DNA of 45,574 nucleotides from Planctomycetota bacterium (lineage in GTDB: Bacteria > Planctomycetota > Phycisphaerae > FEN-1346), in contig JAUVZF010000028.1 in assembly GCA_030602705.1 (NCBI GenBank), forward strand, positions 1 through 45,574, written 5' to 3'. Shown piece after piece: positions 15,266 to 23,728 of the stretch. The position numbers and the translations under genes were made by a program. Below the pieces are notes generated by a model. The model was given only the letters and a program-made list of their open reading frames with translations. It had not been told where the DNA came from and did not search any database. The first letter of the stretch is position 1, and every line of letters starts with the position of its first letter.

Positions 15266-17487
15266 GAGTATTGGTGGTTGTAATGCTGGTTATATGTGTT
15301 TGTGGCGTCGTTGATGCCGGCAACTTGAAAGCCAGGGCAACTGATGCCGCAGATATGAAGCTATGGTATGAGCAGCCGGCGAAGCATTGGCAGGGTCAAC
15401 CGCTGCCACTGGGCAACGGCCGAATGGGGTGTATGATCTTCGGAGGCGTTGAAAAGGAGCGTATTCAATTCAACGTGGACAGCCTGTGGACAGGAGACGA
15501 GAACCTGGTCGGCAAGAAGCCCGGGGTGTCTCACAACGTCTCCTATCTGGCGGAGGGGATGGGATTCTATCAGAATTTCGGAAACGTATATATATCCCTT
15601 GATGGTCATGGCGGGGCGGCACGGTACAGGCGCCAACTCGATCTATCGCGCGCCGTCCATACCGTGTCGTACACGAAAGAGGGTGTGCGGTTTACCCGGG
15701 AGACGTTCTGTAGTTATCCGGCCAAGGTCATCATGATGCGTTTGGAAGCGAATGCGCCGGGGCGGTATTCCGGAACCATTGCCCTGGAGGACGCCCATGA
15801 AGCGCAAACCGTGGCCCGCGGAGCGAGATTGACCGCCAAAGGCGCCTTGGAGAACGGGCTGGAGTACGAATCGCAGCTCCACGTTGTGAATGACGGCGGC
15901 AAGGTCACATCCAAAGACGGCACGTTCACATTCAAGAGTTGCAATGCCCTGATCCTCGTGCTTGCCGCCGACACCAGTTATGTGATGGATCATACGAAAG
16001 GCTGGATGGGCGAGCATCCGCACAAGCGCGTCGCCGCCCGCATCGATGCGGCGTCGGCAAAAAACTACGGTGAACTCCTGAAAAATCACGTAGCCGATCA
16101 TCAATCCCTGTTCAATCGTCTCGAGCTTGATGTCGGCGAGACCGGCCCTGCGCAGGCGGCATTGCCGACCGACAAGCGAATCAAGGCACGCGGGAACGGC
16201 GTTAACGATCCGGACCTGACCGAAATGCTGTTCCAATACGGCCGCTACCTTCTCATCGCATCTTCGCGACCAGGCGCATTGCCCGCCAATTTGCAGGGCG
16301 TGTGGAACGACAGCAATCGACCGGCGTGGCATTGTGATTACCACAGCAACATCAACGTCCAGATGAACTACTGGCTGGCTGAGCCGGCCAATCTGCCGGA
16401 ATGCCATATTCCGTTGTTCGATCTCTGGACGGCCACGGTCCCCCTGTGGCGCAAGGCGACCCATATGCATTTCGGCGACGTGCCGGGGTTCACGTTTCAA
16501 ACCGTCAACAACATATTCGGCGGATGCGGATGGAGATGGAACTTGCCCGGAAGCGCCTGGCACGCCCAGCATTTCTGGGAGCATTACGCGTTTACACAAG
16601 ACAAGAAATACCTTCGCGAAACCGCTTATCCGTTTATGAAGCAGGTATGCCATTTCTGGGTAGACCGCCTGAAAGAACTCCCGGACGGCGGACTGGTCGT
16701 ACCGAAGGGCTGGTCGCCGGAGCATGGGCCGCGAGAGGATGGCGTCTCTTATGACCAGCAGATCATCTGGGACTTGTTCCAGAATACCATTGAAGCGACG
16801 AAGGCCCTCGGAGTGGATTCCGCGTTTCGCGATCGTATTTCGGAATTGCATAAACGTCTGGTTGGTCCGCGGATTGGCAAATGGGGACAACTGCAGGAAT
16901 GGATGGAGGATCGTGACAATCCCAAAGACAATCATCGGCACACTTCACATCTCTTTGCCATCTATCCGGGACGGCAGATCTCGCCGGCGCGGACACCTGA
17001 ATTTGCGCAGGCGGCAGCGGTATCGCTGCGGGCACGCGGTGAAACGGGCGACGCGCGACGCTCTTGGACCTGGCCTTGGCGGTGTGCCATCTGGGCGCGG
17101 CTGGGCGATGGCGACACAGCCCGTCATATGATTGACGGTCTGATCAAATATAATCTGCTCCCGAACATGATAGCCACCCATCCTCCGATGCAATTGGATG
17201 GGAGTTTCGGCATCACGGCAGGCATTTGCGAGATGCTGGTGCAGTCACACGCCGGCCGGATAGACTTGCTTCCGGCGCTGCCTGCCGCATGGCCGTCGGG
17301 AAAGGTGACTGGCATGTGCGCCCGCGGCGGCTTTGAGGTGGATATCGCATGGGACAAGGGCAAACTCACCTCGGTTCGTCTGCGCTCTAAAGCCGGCGGC
17401 AAAGTCACGCTGCACTGTGGCGACAAAACACGCGAGGTTGTAGTTCCCGCCGATGAAGACTTGGTGGTGAATCCCGATGTGTTTTGA
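15262..17487 (+). CDS. Alpha-L-fucosidase, glycoside hydrolase family 95
   Basis: A 741-residue secreted enzyme. The ATG at 15262 follows AAGAAAGAAG and opens a signal peptide (MRVLVVVMLVICVCGVVDAG). The N-terminal beta-sandwich starts with LWYEQPAKHWQGQPLPLGNG and MGCMIFGG, diagnostic of GH95. The toroid domain carries the family catalytic motifs: N-x-N in SNINVQMNYWLAEPANL (about residues 362-366), the acid in GWSPEHGPR (about 493) and D in MQLDGSFG (about 649). By family knowledge it hydrolyses alpha-1,2-linked (or related) L-fucosyl or galactosyl residues by inversion, here in the periplasm or outside. GC content is about 53-58% in sampled lines against about 70% in neighbours, which suggests acquisition by transfer. 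No sulfatase or transporter partner is adjacent. Confidence 0.93.
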   Translation: MRVLVVVMLVICVCGVVDAGNLKARATDAADMKLWYEQPAKHWQGQPLPLGNGRMGCMIFGGVEKERIQFNVDSLWTGDENLVGKKPGVSHNVSYLAEGMGFYQNFGNVYISLDGHGGAARYRRQLDLSRAVHTVSYTKEGVRFTRETFCSYPAKVIMMRLEANAPGRYSGTIALEDAHEAQTVARGARLTAKGALENGLEYESQLHVVNDGGKVTSKDGTFTFKSCNALILVLAADTSYVMDHTKGWMGEHPHKRVAARIDAASAKNYGELLKNHVADHQSLFNRLELDVGETGPAQAALPTDKRIKARGNGVNDPDLTEMLFQYGRYLLIASSRPGALPANLQGVWNDSNRPAWHCDYHSNINVQMNYWLAEPANLPECHIPLFDLWTATVPLWRKATHMHFGDVPGFTFQTVNNIFGGCGWRWNLPGSAWHAQHFWEHYAFTQDKKYLRETAYPFMKQVCHFWVDRLKELPDGGLVVPKGWSPEHGPREDGVSYDQQIIWDLFQNTIEATKALGVDSAFRDRISELHKRLVGPRIGKWGQLQEWMEDRDNPKDNHRHTSHLFAIYPGRQISPARTPEFAQAAAVSLRARGETGDARRSWTWPWRCAIWARLGDGDTARHMIDGLIKYNLLPNMIATHPPMQLDGSFGITAGICEMLVQSHAGRIDLLPALPAAWPSGKVTGMCARGGFEVDIAWDKGKLTSVRLRSKAGGKVTLHCGDKTREVVVPADEDLVVNPDVF

Positions 17488-17596
17488 GGAATGAGATTAC
17501 TTACCCGCCCTGTCCGCCATGGCTCTTGGGCGAGCGGCAGCAACTAACTTACCGCCGCCCCTGACGCCGGCAAAAACGCGGATATAGATATAGAAA

Positions 17597-17955
17597 TGGT
17601 GGAGGCGGTGGGAATCGAACCCACGTCCGGATGCCTGTGACTTGAAGCGTCTACGCGAATAGTCGATCGTTTTGATCTCGGTCCGTGCGGCGCCGACCGA
17701 CAGGCTACGCTTGGACCCAGCCGGGACTAGGTTCTCGTCGGCGTCGCACCCGGCCGACTAGCCGACCAGCCCGCGTTGTGACGCCCTTACCCGAACCCGC
17801 GGGCGAACCCGAGAGGACGTGACTACCCGTTTTTAGGCAGCCATTGCCATGTTAGAATTGGCATTTTGGTTTTGCCGGCAGTTTTAAGAGGTGGCCGACA
17901 ACCTCTTCGCGCAACTCCAAGCCCTCTAAGGCCCCGTCGAAGCCAGTCGCCCCCA
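17597..17955 (-). ncRNA. ssrA: Transfer-messenger RNA (tmRNA)
   Basis: On the minus strand the RNA begins GGGGGCGACTGGCTTCGACG (17955 down), the standard tmRNA 5' end. It finishes with the T arm GTGGGTTCGATTCCCAC, the acceptor strand CGCCTCC, A and CCA (17599-17597). GGGGGCG pairs with CGCCTCC. Length is about 359 nt, one-piece form. A short ORF ends ...ANSNMAMAA-stop, with the stop at about 17833-17835; this is the likely tag, though its resume codon is not certain. With SmpB it rescues stalled ribosomes and tags the nascent chain for proteolysis. Confidence 0.95.
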
Positions 17956-17984
17956 CGGCGTCTTCGGACTTGTCTTCACTCCAA

Positions 17985-18013
17985 GTATAGCACACATCCG
18001 GTGCAAAATCAAG
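17985..18013 (-). promoter_or_regulatory. Sigma70-type promoter of ssrA
   Basis: On the minus strand, TTGATT (18013-18008) and TATACT (17990-17985) are separated by exactly 17 bp. The -10 lies 30 bp before the mature tmRNA 5' end, leaving room for a short 5' precursor removed by RNase P. Confidence 0.8.
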
Positions 18014-18127
18014 CCGGCCGCCGGAAATTGTTGCCACGCCCAAGGAGACAGGACAAGAAGATTTCGCACGCGCACGTCAACGCCGCTGGTACAATGGGCC
18101 GTGCCCGAACAGGAGCAGGGGCATCGG

Positions 18128-19648
18128 ATGAGCGAAGCACGTGTGTATCTGGTCGGCGCCGGACCGGGTGACCCGGGGCTCGTGACGCTCCGCGGCCGCG
18201 AGGTCCTCGCCCTGGCCGACGTGGTGGTGTACGACGCGCTTATCTCGGAGCGTTTGCTCGACCACGCTCCCGCGGAGGCCGAGCGGATTTACGTGGGCAA
18301 ACGCGCCGCGCAGCACACCCTCTCGCAGGAGGAAATCAACGCGCTGCTCGTCGAAAAGGCCCGCGCTGGCGCGACGGTCGTCCGCCTCAAGGGCGGCGAC
18401 CCGTACGTCTTCGGCCGGGGCGGCGAGGAGGCATTGGCGCTCGTCGAGGCGGGGATCGACTTCGAGGTCGTGCCCGGCGTCACGGCCGCCATCGCCGCAC
18501 CCGCCTGCGCCGGCATCCCCGTGACGCATCGCCACATGGCGAGCGGCGTTGCCCTCGTCACGGGCCACGAGGCCGACGACAAGACCGACTCGGCCCTCGA
18601 CTGGGACGCCCTCGCCCGCTGGCCGGGAACGCTCGTGTTTTACATGGGCGTCAAGAACCTGGCGGCCATCTCGGCGAACCTCATCGCCCACGGCCGCAGT
18701 GCCGAGACGCCGGCCGCTGCCATCCGCCGGGGCACCACCCCGCGGCAGCAAACCATCACGGGCACGCTCGCGACGCTGCCGCAGGCCGCCGAGCAGGCGG
18801 GGCTGGAGCCGCCCGCCGTTATTCTCGTCGGCGACGTGGTGGTGCTGCGCGATCGTCTGCAGTGGTTCGAGCGGCGGCCGCTGTTCGGCCGGCGGATCGT
18901 GGTGACGCGAGCGCGGGCCCAGGCGTCGGAACTGGCGAAGCGGCTCGAGGCCGCGGGCGCCGAGACGCTTGAAGCGCCCGCCATCCGCATCGAGCCGCCC
19001 GACGATCCGGCCGCGCTCCAGACGGCCGCACGCCACGCCGCATCCTTCCACTGGATCGTCTTCACGAGCGTCAACGGCGTGGAGGCCTATTTCGAGGCGC
19101 TGGCCGATGCCGGGCTCGACGCCCGCGCGCTCGCGTCCGCACGCATCGCAACCATCGGCCCGGCGACGGCCGAGCGGTTGGCGCGGTTCGGCCTCAGGCC
19201 GGACCTTCAGCCCGAGACGTTCACGGGGGCAGCCGTCGCCGAGGCGCTCGCGGCGACCGGCAACCTGGCGGGCCTGCGCATCCTCCTGCCGCGCACCGAC
19301 ATCGCGCCGAAGGAACTGCCCAAGGCCCTGGCCGCCCAAGGCGCCGAGGTCCGCGAGGTCGTCGCCTACCGGACGGTGCCCGACACGGCGAGTTGCGACG
19401 TGGTGGCCGAGGCGCTCGAAGCGGATGAGATCGACTGGCTGACGTTCACGAGTTCCTCAACGGTCGGGAACTTCATCGGAGCCGTCGGGAAAGACCGCGT
19501 GTGCGCGTCGCGTGCCCGCATCGCCAGCATCGGGCCGACGACGTCCGCGACGCTTCGCGAGGCCGGCCTGGAACCGACCGTCGAGGCCGATCCGCACACC
19601 ATCCCGGGCCTGGTAAATGCCATCGTGTCGTGCGAGACGGGGGCGTAG
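18128..19648 (+). CDS. cobA-hemD: Uroporphyrinogen-III C-methyltransferase / uroporphyrinogen-III synthase fusion
   Basis: A 506-residue two-domain protein. The ATG at 18128 follows AGGAGCAGGGG; the upstream in-frame codon at 18101 has no better signal. Residues 1-245 are the SAM-dependent methyltransferase: VGAGPGDPGLVTLRG, RLKGGDPYVFGRGGEE, VVPGVTAA, and YMGVKNL. Residues ~255-500 are HemD: RRIVVTRARAQASELAKRL, FTSVNGVEAYF, ATIGPATAERL, LPRTDIAPKELP, FTSSSTVGNF. It closes hydroxymethylbilane to uroporphyrinogen III and dimethylates it to precorrin-2. The next gene encodes a siroheme decarboxylase, so the product probably feeds siroheme and the siroheme-dependent heme route. Cytoplasmic. Confidence 0.95.
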   Translation: MSEARVYLVGAGPGDPGLVTLRGREVLALADVVVYDALISERLLDHAPAEAERIYVGKRAAQHTLSQEEINALLVEKARAGATVVRLKGGDPYVFGRGGEEALALVEAGIDFEVVPGVTAAIAAPACAGIPVTHRHMASGVALVTGHEADDKTDSALDWDALARWPGTLVFYMGVKNLAAISANLIAHGRSAETPAAAIRRGTTPRQQTITGTLATLPQAAEQAGLEPPAVILVGDVVVLRDRLQWFERRPLFGRRIVVTRARAQASELAKRLEAAGAETLEAPAIRIEPPDDPAALQTAARHAASFHWIVFTSVNGVEAYFEALADAGLDARALASARIATIGPATAERLARFGLRPDLQPETFTGAAVAEALAATGNLAGLRILLPRTDIAPKELPKALAAQGAEVREVVAYRTVPDTASCDVVAEALEADEIDWLTFTSSSTVGNFIGAVGKDRVCASRARIASIGPTTSATLREAGLEPTVEADPHTIPGLVNAIVSCETGA

Positions 19649-19761
19649 CGCGGCGTCGGCCGGCCCGAAGTCCCTGGCCATACGGACCCGTACCGGGGCC
19701 GTAAAGCCCAACGGGCCCGTACGGGTACCGGGCGGGTTCACGCCGGTGTTCTGTTGATAGC

Positions 19762-20754
19762 ATGGACAACCTCGACAAGCAAATCCTGACGGCGATCCAA
19801 TCGGACCTGCCCGTAACGGAGCATCCGTTTGACGCCGCGGCCGCGCGGCTGGGCATCGGAGCCGCCGAGGTCATCGATCGGGTCGACCGCCTGCTGGCCG
19901 ACGGCGTGATCCGGCGTCTGGGTCCGGTGTTCGATTCGCGGCGCCTGGGATACGTTTCGACGCTCGTGGCTGCCAAGATCCCCACGGACCGCCTCGACGA
20001 GGTGGCGGCGACGGTCAACCGGCTGGCCGGGGTCACGCACAACTACGCGCGCCGCGGTGCGTACAACCTCTGGTTCACGCTGACCGAGGCGTCGCAGGCC
20101 GCCCTGGACGGGACCCTTGAGCGGCTGCGCTCGGAAACCGGCATCTCGGAGTTTCACAGCCTCCCCGCCCTGGCGGTCTACAAGATTCGCGTCCATTTCG
20201 ACCTGACGGACGGCGAGCGGCAGCGCGGGCAGGAGCGCGGCCCGTACGGGCCGCGCAACGGGCGCCGGGCGCCGACGGAACCGGCTGCCCTCACCGACGA
20301 GCAGAAGGAGTTCGTCCGGCTCATTCAGGAGGGCCTTCGGCCGCAGCGCGATCCCTTCGCCGCGATTGCCGAGCGTCTGGGATGGCCGGAGGCCAGGGTC
20401 GTCGAACAGATTCGCGAGTGGGTCGATGCGGGCGTGATCCGGCGCTTTGGTGCCGTGGTGCAGCACCAGAAGTTGGGTTACCGCGCAGGCGGGCTGGCCG
20501 TCTTTTGCGTGCCGCCCGAGAAGGTTGACGCGGCCGGGGAGGCCCTGGCGAAGCACCCGGAGGTGAGCCACTGCTACCGTCGGCCGCCGCTTCACGATTT
20601 CCCGTACAACCTGTTCGCCATGACGCACGGCCGTTCGCAAGACGCGGTCCGCCGGACGGTCGAGCGCCTGGCCGAGGACGCGGGCCTCACGGATTACGCG
20701 GTTCTATTCTCCGTCCGGGAATTCAAGAAGACTTCCATGCGGTACTTCATCTAA
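19762..20754 (+). CDS. ahbAB: Siroheme decarboxylase, AhbA-AhbB (NirDL-type) fusion
   Basis: A 330-residue protein made of two Lrp/AsnC-like halves. Half 1 (1-155) has an HTH (AAARLGIGAAEVIDRVDRLL, then GVIRRLGPVFDSRRLGY) and the ligand-domain motif VTHNYARRGAYNLWFTL. Half 2 (~175-330) repeats this with EWVDAGVIRRFGAVVQHQKLGY and VSHCYRRPPLHDFPYNLFAM. The 'H-(N/C)-Y-x-R ... YN-(L)-(W/F)' motifs mark siroheme decarboxylases, which convert siroheme to 12,18-didecarboxysiroheme in alternative heme (or d1 heme) synthesis. AhbA and AhbB are usually separate subunits; here they are joined by a linker at ~155-175 (RGPYGPRNG). The DNA of that linker is a perfect 22-bp palindrome (20235-20256). It follows cobA-hemD at 113 bp. 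Confidence 0.88.
   Translation: MDNLDKQILTAIQSDLPVTEHPFDAAAARLGIGAAEVIDRVDRLLADGVIRRLGPVFDSRRLGYVSTLVAAKIPTDRLDEVAATVNRLAGVTHNYARRGAYNLWFTLTEASQAALDGTLERLRSETGISEFHSLPALAVYKIRVHFDLTDGERQRGQERGPYGPRNGRRAPTEPAALTDEQKEFVRLIQEGLRPQRDPFAAIAERLGWPEARVVEQIREWVDAGVIRRFGAVVQHQKLGYRAGGLAVFCVPPEKVDAAGEALAKHPEVSHCYRRPPLHDFPYNLFAMTHGRSQDAVRRTVERLAEDAGLTDYAVLFSVREFKKTSMRYFI
20235..20256. repeat. 22-bp perfect palindrome with CCGTACGG core inside a coding linker
   Basis: GCGCGG-CCCGTACGGG-CCGCGC is fully self-complementary and encodes the Ahb linker (about residues 159-166). CCGTACGG cores also occur at 7380-7387, 14926-14933, 19717-19724, 24858-24865, 26976-26983 and 31209-31216, mostly in spacers and usually with extended dyad symmetry. 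Confidence 0.75.
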
Positions 20755-20779
20755 CACTACAGCGCCACTTCGCCATTTT

Positions 20780-20858
20780 GCGCGGTGGGTCTCCGGACCC
20801 ACCGCGCTCAAGAGCCCATTTTTGCCGTTGCGCGGCGGGTCGGGAGACCCGCCGCGCA
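20780..20858. repeat. Two adjacent strong hairpins between convergent genes
   Basis: Hairpin 1: GCGCGGTGGGTC-tccg-GACCCACCGCGC (20780-20807). Hairpin 2: TGCGCGGCGGGTC-ggga-GACCCGCCGCGCA (20829-20858). The stems differ at one position in a compensated way (T-A in one, C-G in the other). They lie between the ends of ahbAB (+) and the minus-strand gene at 20904, so they may end transcription from both sides, but no T-tract is present. A related half-hairpin is near 42240-42270. Confidence 0.7.
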
Positions 20859-20903
20859 ATGTGCTACACGCAATCGTGAATTGCTCTAAGCCCGGCCCGC
20901 CGC

Positions 20904-22184
20904 TCACTCGGGAGTCACCGTCCGGCCGCTTGCTTCGAGCGCCTTGGCGGCGGCGGCGCGAACCGGCCGGCAGTCGTCCTTCAGCGCATCGCGCAGGCGG
21001 CTGAGTACCGTCCGGTCGGTCACCCTGATCTTCTGAAGCACACACGCAGCACCGAGACGGATGCCGGGATTGTCGTGCGTGAGAGCGTCGGAGAGGAGCG
21101 GGACGGACGGCCGGCCGATCTTCTCGAGCAGGACTCGTGCGCCCTTCGGAACGTCGGCTTCGCCTTTTGGCGCATCGCGGGCCAGGAGTTGGATCAGCGC
21201 CGAGACGGCCGTTTTCGTTTCGACGGGGGTCAACCATCCCAGTGAGCGTTCCATGACCCTGACAGCCGCAGAGCGCGTTGCGGAATTCTTCATCGCCTCA
21301 ACCTGACGGCGGAGCCACAACGGCCCCCGGTTCGGGTCGAACGTCGGCGTGGCCGTAATCTGCATGGGTATGGCTAGTTCATAGCGGTACGCGCCTGCCA
21401 TGACCGTGCCCTTCCCTCTCAGTGTCGTCTTTTCTGCGGGCATCAGCAGCCCGCTGTAGTTGAGTTCCGCACGATAGCGGTAGGCCTCTTTGCCGTGCTG
21501 CTGCGGCCACAGGATCACGATCTTCACGGTTTTGAGCGGCCAAAGGGACTCGTTGGCGAGGGTGACGATAAGGCTCTGCGTGCCGCCGGGCTGGCCGAAG
21601 GTGCGCACGACCTTGATGGGCAGAATGTGTTCCAGAATACCGTCCTTGACGGCTTTGGGATACGCCCGCATGAGTGCCTCTTTGCGCCACTTTGGGATGT
21701 CGCTGCGGGTCATATCCGGCGAGACCGGCGTGTAATGTACCGTCGAGAAATCGCTGGTCCACTTGTCAACGCTCTCGTAAGCCTTGCCCGTCCACCTGGT
21801 CAGGTCAAACTGGAATCGGCCCTTCTGCCGGGCCAGTAGATAACGGACCGACCCCTCGGATCGGTCGGCGGCCCTGTCGCTCTTCGGCGAGTTCGCCACC
21901 ACGATCGACCCCGCATGAACGACGGCGAGCCGATAGTAGGCCGCGCCGTCTTCCGGCTGCGTCGGTGCGTCCTTCCGGGGCTTGGCCGCCAGTCCTCCCA
22001 AGCATTGGCGAGCGTATGCGCCCAGCATCGACTTGTACTTCTCGGTGTGCTCCGGGGCGATCCGCAGGTTGGTCTTAACGAGGACGTCCACTTCGGCGTT
22101 CGGCTTCCTGCCCTGCGCAGCCGCCGCAACCGGAAGGGCGAGAGCCGTAAGGACCAGCGCCATCCGCCATCGGAGACTTCCCAT
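20904..22184 (-). CDS. Secreted protein with C-terminal HEAT-like repeats, paralogue of the next gene (426 aa)
   Basis: The ATG (complement of 22182-22184) follows GGAAAGGAGCG. A signal peptide is evident (MGSLRWRMALVLTALALPVA, cleavage after AAAQ-like residues). The N-terminal ~290 residues form a domain of unknown function (VDVLVKTNLRIAPEHTEKY, DGAAYYRLAVVHAGSI, LARQKGRFQFDLTRWTGKAY, ILPIKVVRTFG) shared with the gene at 22233. The last ~130 residues are helical repeats (ARVLLEKIGRPSVPLLSDAL, GIRLGAACVLQKI, VRAAAAKALEASG) typical of HEAT/PBS-lyase-like units. Probably periplasmic; function unknown. Both paralogues are on the same strand with a 48-bp spacer. Confidence 0.7.
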   Translation of the reverse strand: MGSLRWRMALVLTALALPVAAAAQGRKPNAEVDVLVKTNLRIAPEHTEKYKSMLGAYARQCLGGLAAKPRKDAPTQPEDGAAYYRLAVVHAGSIVVANSPKSDRAADRSEGSVRYLLARQKGRFQFDLTRWTGKAYESVDKWTSDFSTVHYTPVSPDMTRSDIPKWRKEALMRAYPKAVKDGILEHILPIKVVRTFGQPGGTQSLIVTLANESLWPLKTVKIVILWPQQHGKEAYRYRAELNYSGLLMPAEKTTLRGKGTVMAGAYRYELAIPMQITATPTFDPNRGPLWLRRQVEAMKNSATRSAAVRVMERSLGWLTPVETKTAVSALIQLLARDAPKGEADVPKGARVLLEKIGRPSVPLLSDALTHDNPGIRLGAACVLQKIRVTDRTVLSRLRDALKDDCRPVRAAAAKALEASGRTVTPE

Positions 22185-22232
22185 GCGCAGCGCTCCTTTC
22201 CGCGACGTCGCAATAGCCGGACTGCGGCCCCC

Positions 22233-23123
22233 CTACTTTGCTTCCGCCGCGTCGAGCCGGCCCGGCACAAACGTCGGCGCGGCCCTGATCTGAGTGGGCA
22301 GGCTGTAATCCCACGCCAACGGTGACGGGGCCAGCGCGGCCGTGCCTTTCAGTTCGATCTTCTTGCCCGGGGCGAGCAGCCCCTCGTACCGCGGTTCGGC
22401 ATAGTAACGGTACCGGTTCTTGCCGGCCTGCTCGCACCAGACCACATCGACCGCCAGTTTTCGGAGCGCCCACCCGGAGCGGTTCTCGACCGTGACGGTG
22501 TAGGCCTTCGGCTTGCCCGGGTCGCCCGAGGTCTCGGCCAGTTGAATCGGCAGAATGCGATCCAGGATACCTCGTGAGACGGCCTCCGGCATGGCCGCCA
22601 GAAGGGCCTCGTTGCGGAGGTAGACCATGTCGTCGGTCGTCACGTTGGCGGGGACCGGCAGGACGTGTGACGTAGCGGACTCGCTCGACCAGTGGTCCAG
22701 CGTCGGGTACCTCGCCCCCGTCCACTTCGCGAGGCGGAAGATGAATTTCCCTTTCTGCCGTGCCACGAGTTTCCAGACACCTGCGGGTGCGTGGCCTACG
22801 GTTTTCGCCGGCGAGGCGTTCTGCTGGACCTCGACCGTGCCCTGGTGCCGGATGAAGAGCCGATACCTCGCCGCACCGTCGGTGGGCGGCGTTGCGGGGT
22901 CGCGCATCCGCGGGGAGACGAGACCGCCCAGGGCGCCCCTCGCCAGTTCGAGCATGGTCTCCAGGTACGCCTTGCGATGCTCGGCCGTTTGGCGGAGGTT
23001 GGTCTCGACCACGACGTCGAGTTCGGGAGCCGGTTCTGCAGCGGCCGGCGCTGCCGCAGACCGCACCGCCAGGCCCGCCAGGAGCGGAAGGAGAACGGCC
23101 GCCACCTTGATCTCGCGCTTCAT
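22233..23123 (-). CDS. Secreted protein of unknown function, paralogue without HEAT repeats (296 aa)
   Basis: The ATG at 23121-23123 (complement) opens a signal peptide (MKREIKVAAVLLPLLAGLAV). The body aligns by eye with residues ~25-290 of the preceding paralogue: LDVVVETNLRQTAEHRKAYL versus VDVLVKTNLRIAPEHTEKY, DGAARYRLFIRHQGTV versus DGAAYYRLAVVHAGSI, ARQKGKFIFRLAKWTGARY, and GILDRILPIQLAETSGDPGK. It lacks the C-terminal helical repeats. The pair is a tandem duplication in which one copy gained or lost the repeat tail. No enzyme motif is recognised. Confidence 0.7.
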   Translation of the reverse strand: MKREIKVAAVLLPLLAGLAVRSAAAPAAAEPAPELDVVVETNLRQTAEHRKAYLETMLELARGALGGLVSPRMRDPATPPTDGAARYRLFIRHQGTVEVQQNASPAKTVGHAPAGVWKLVARQKGKFIFRLAKWTGARYPTLDHWSSESATSHVLPVPANVTTDDMVYLRNEALLAAMPEAVSRGILDRILPIQLAETSGDPGKPKAYTVTVENRSGWALRKLAVDVVWCEQAGKNRYRYYAEPRYEGLLAPGKKIELKGTAALAPSPLAWDYSLPTQIRAAPTFVPGRLDAAEAK

Positions 23124-23282
23124 GCCCGCCCTCTTTCGCAGCGCCGATGGGACATCACATGTCACCCTAGTTGCCATACCACGCGGCGTCAAGCAGCAAG
23201 GCGGCTTCATCGGCGGAAAGAGACGGCGGACCGGCGGCCTGCACGCGGGACCGCCGGCGCGCACGGGGGGGGAGGGGGTACG

Positions 23283-23657
23283 TCACACAACCTCAATGTC
23301 CTTCGCGCCTTCCCAGGCGCCGTGGAGGTTGCAGACGTCGAGCGCTCGCAGCGGCCCCAGATTCTTGCCGAGTCGAACGCGTGCCCTCAGAACCGGCCAC
23401 GTCGTAGCGGTCGCCAGTGACAGACGCGCGAGATACTTATCGCCCGCGTACAGGTCGATGAACCGGATGAAATGGTCCTGCTCGTTGGGGTGTGCCATGA
23501 GTTTGCCCACCTCCACCGTCACGTCGAACCACTCGCCCGCCTTGACCCGGTCGGGCGCGGTGATGATGGGCAGATGTTTCTTCTCCAGGTCCGTGAGGTT
23601 GCAGGGGTCCACAGGCTTGTTCACCCCCGCGAGCAAGTCCTGGCTTGTAAGAACCAT
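23283..23657 (-). CDS. Superoxide reductase (neelaredoxin type, 1Fe)
   Basis: A 124-residue protein starting at ATG (complement 23655-23657) behind GGAAGGAGAC. The iron-site ligands are visible: EKKHLPII (catalytic Glu/Lys and first His), HPNEQDHFIRFI (two His), and CNLHGAWE (Cys and His). There is no N-terminal desulforedoxin Cys4 domain, so this is class II SOR rather than desulfoferrodoxin. It reduces superoxide to peroxide in the cytoplasm without releasing oxygen, a strategy of anaerobes. It sits 71 bp downstream of deoC on the same strand. Confidence 0.93.
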   Translation of the reverse strand: MVLTSQDLLAGVNKPVDPCNLTDLEKKHLPIITAPDRVKAGEWFDVTVEVGKLMAHPNEQDHFIRFIDLYAGDKYLARLSLATATTWPVLRARVRLGKNLGPLRALDVCNLHGAWEGAKDIEVV

Positions 23658-23728
23658 CCGGCGTCTCCTTCCTGCCGCAGGCGCTCTCGCCCCGCGCGGG
23701 ACGGCGTCGGGTCGAGGCGCCGGGCCAC

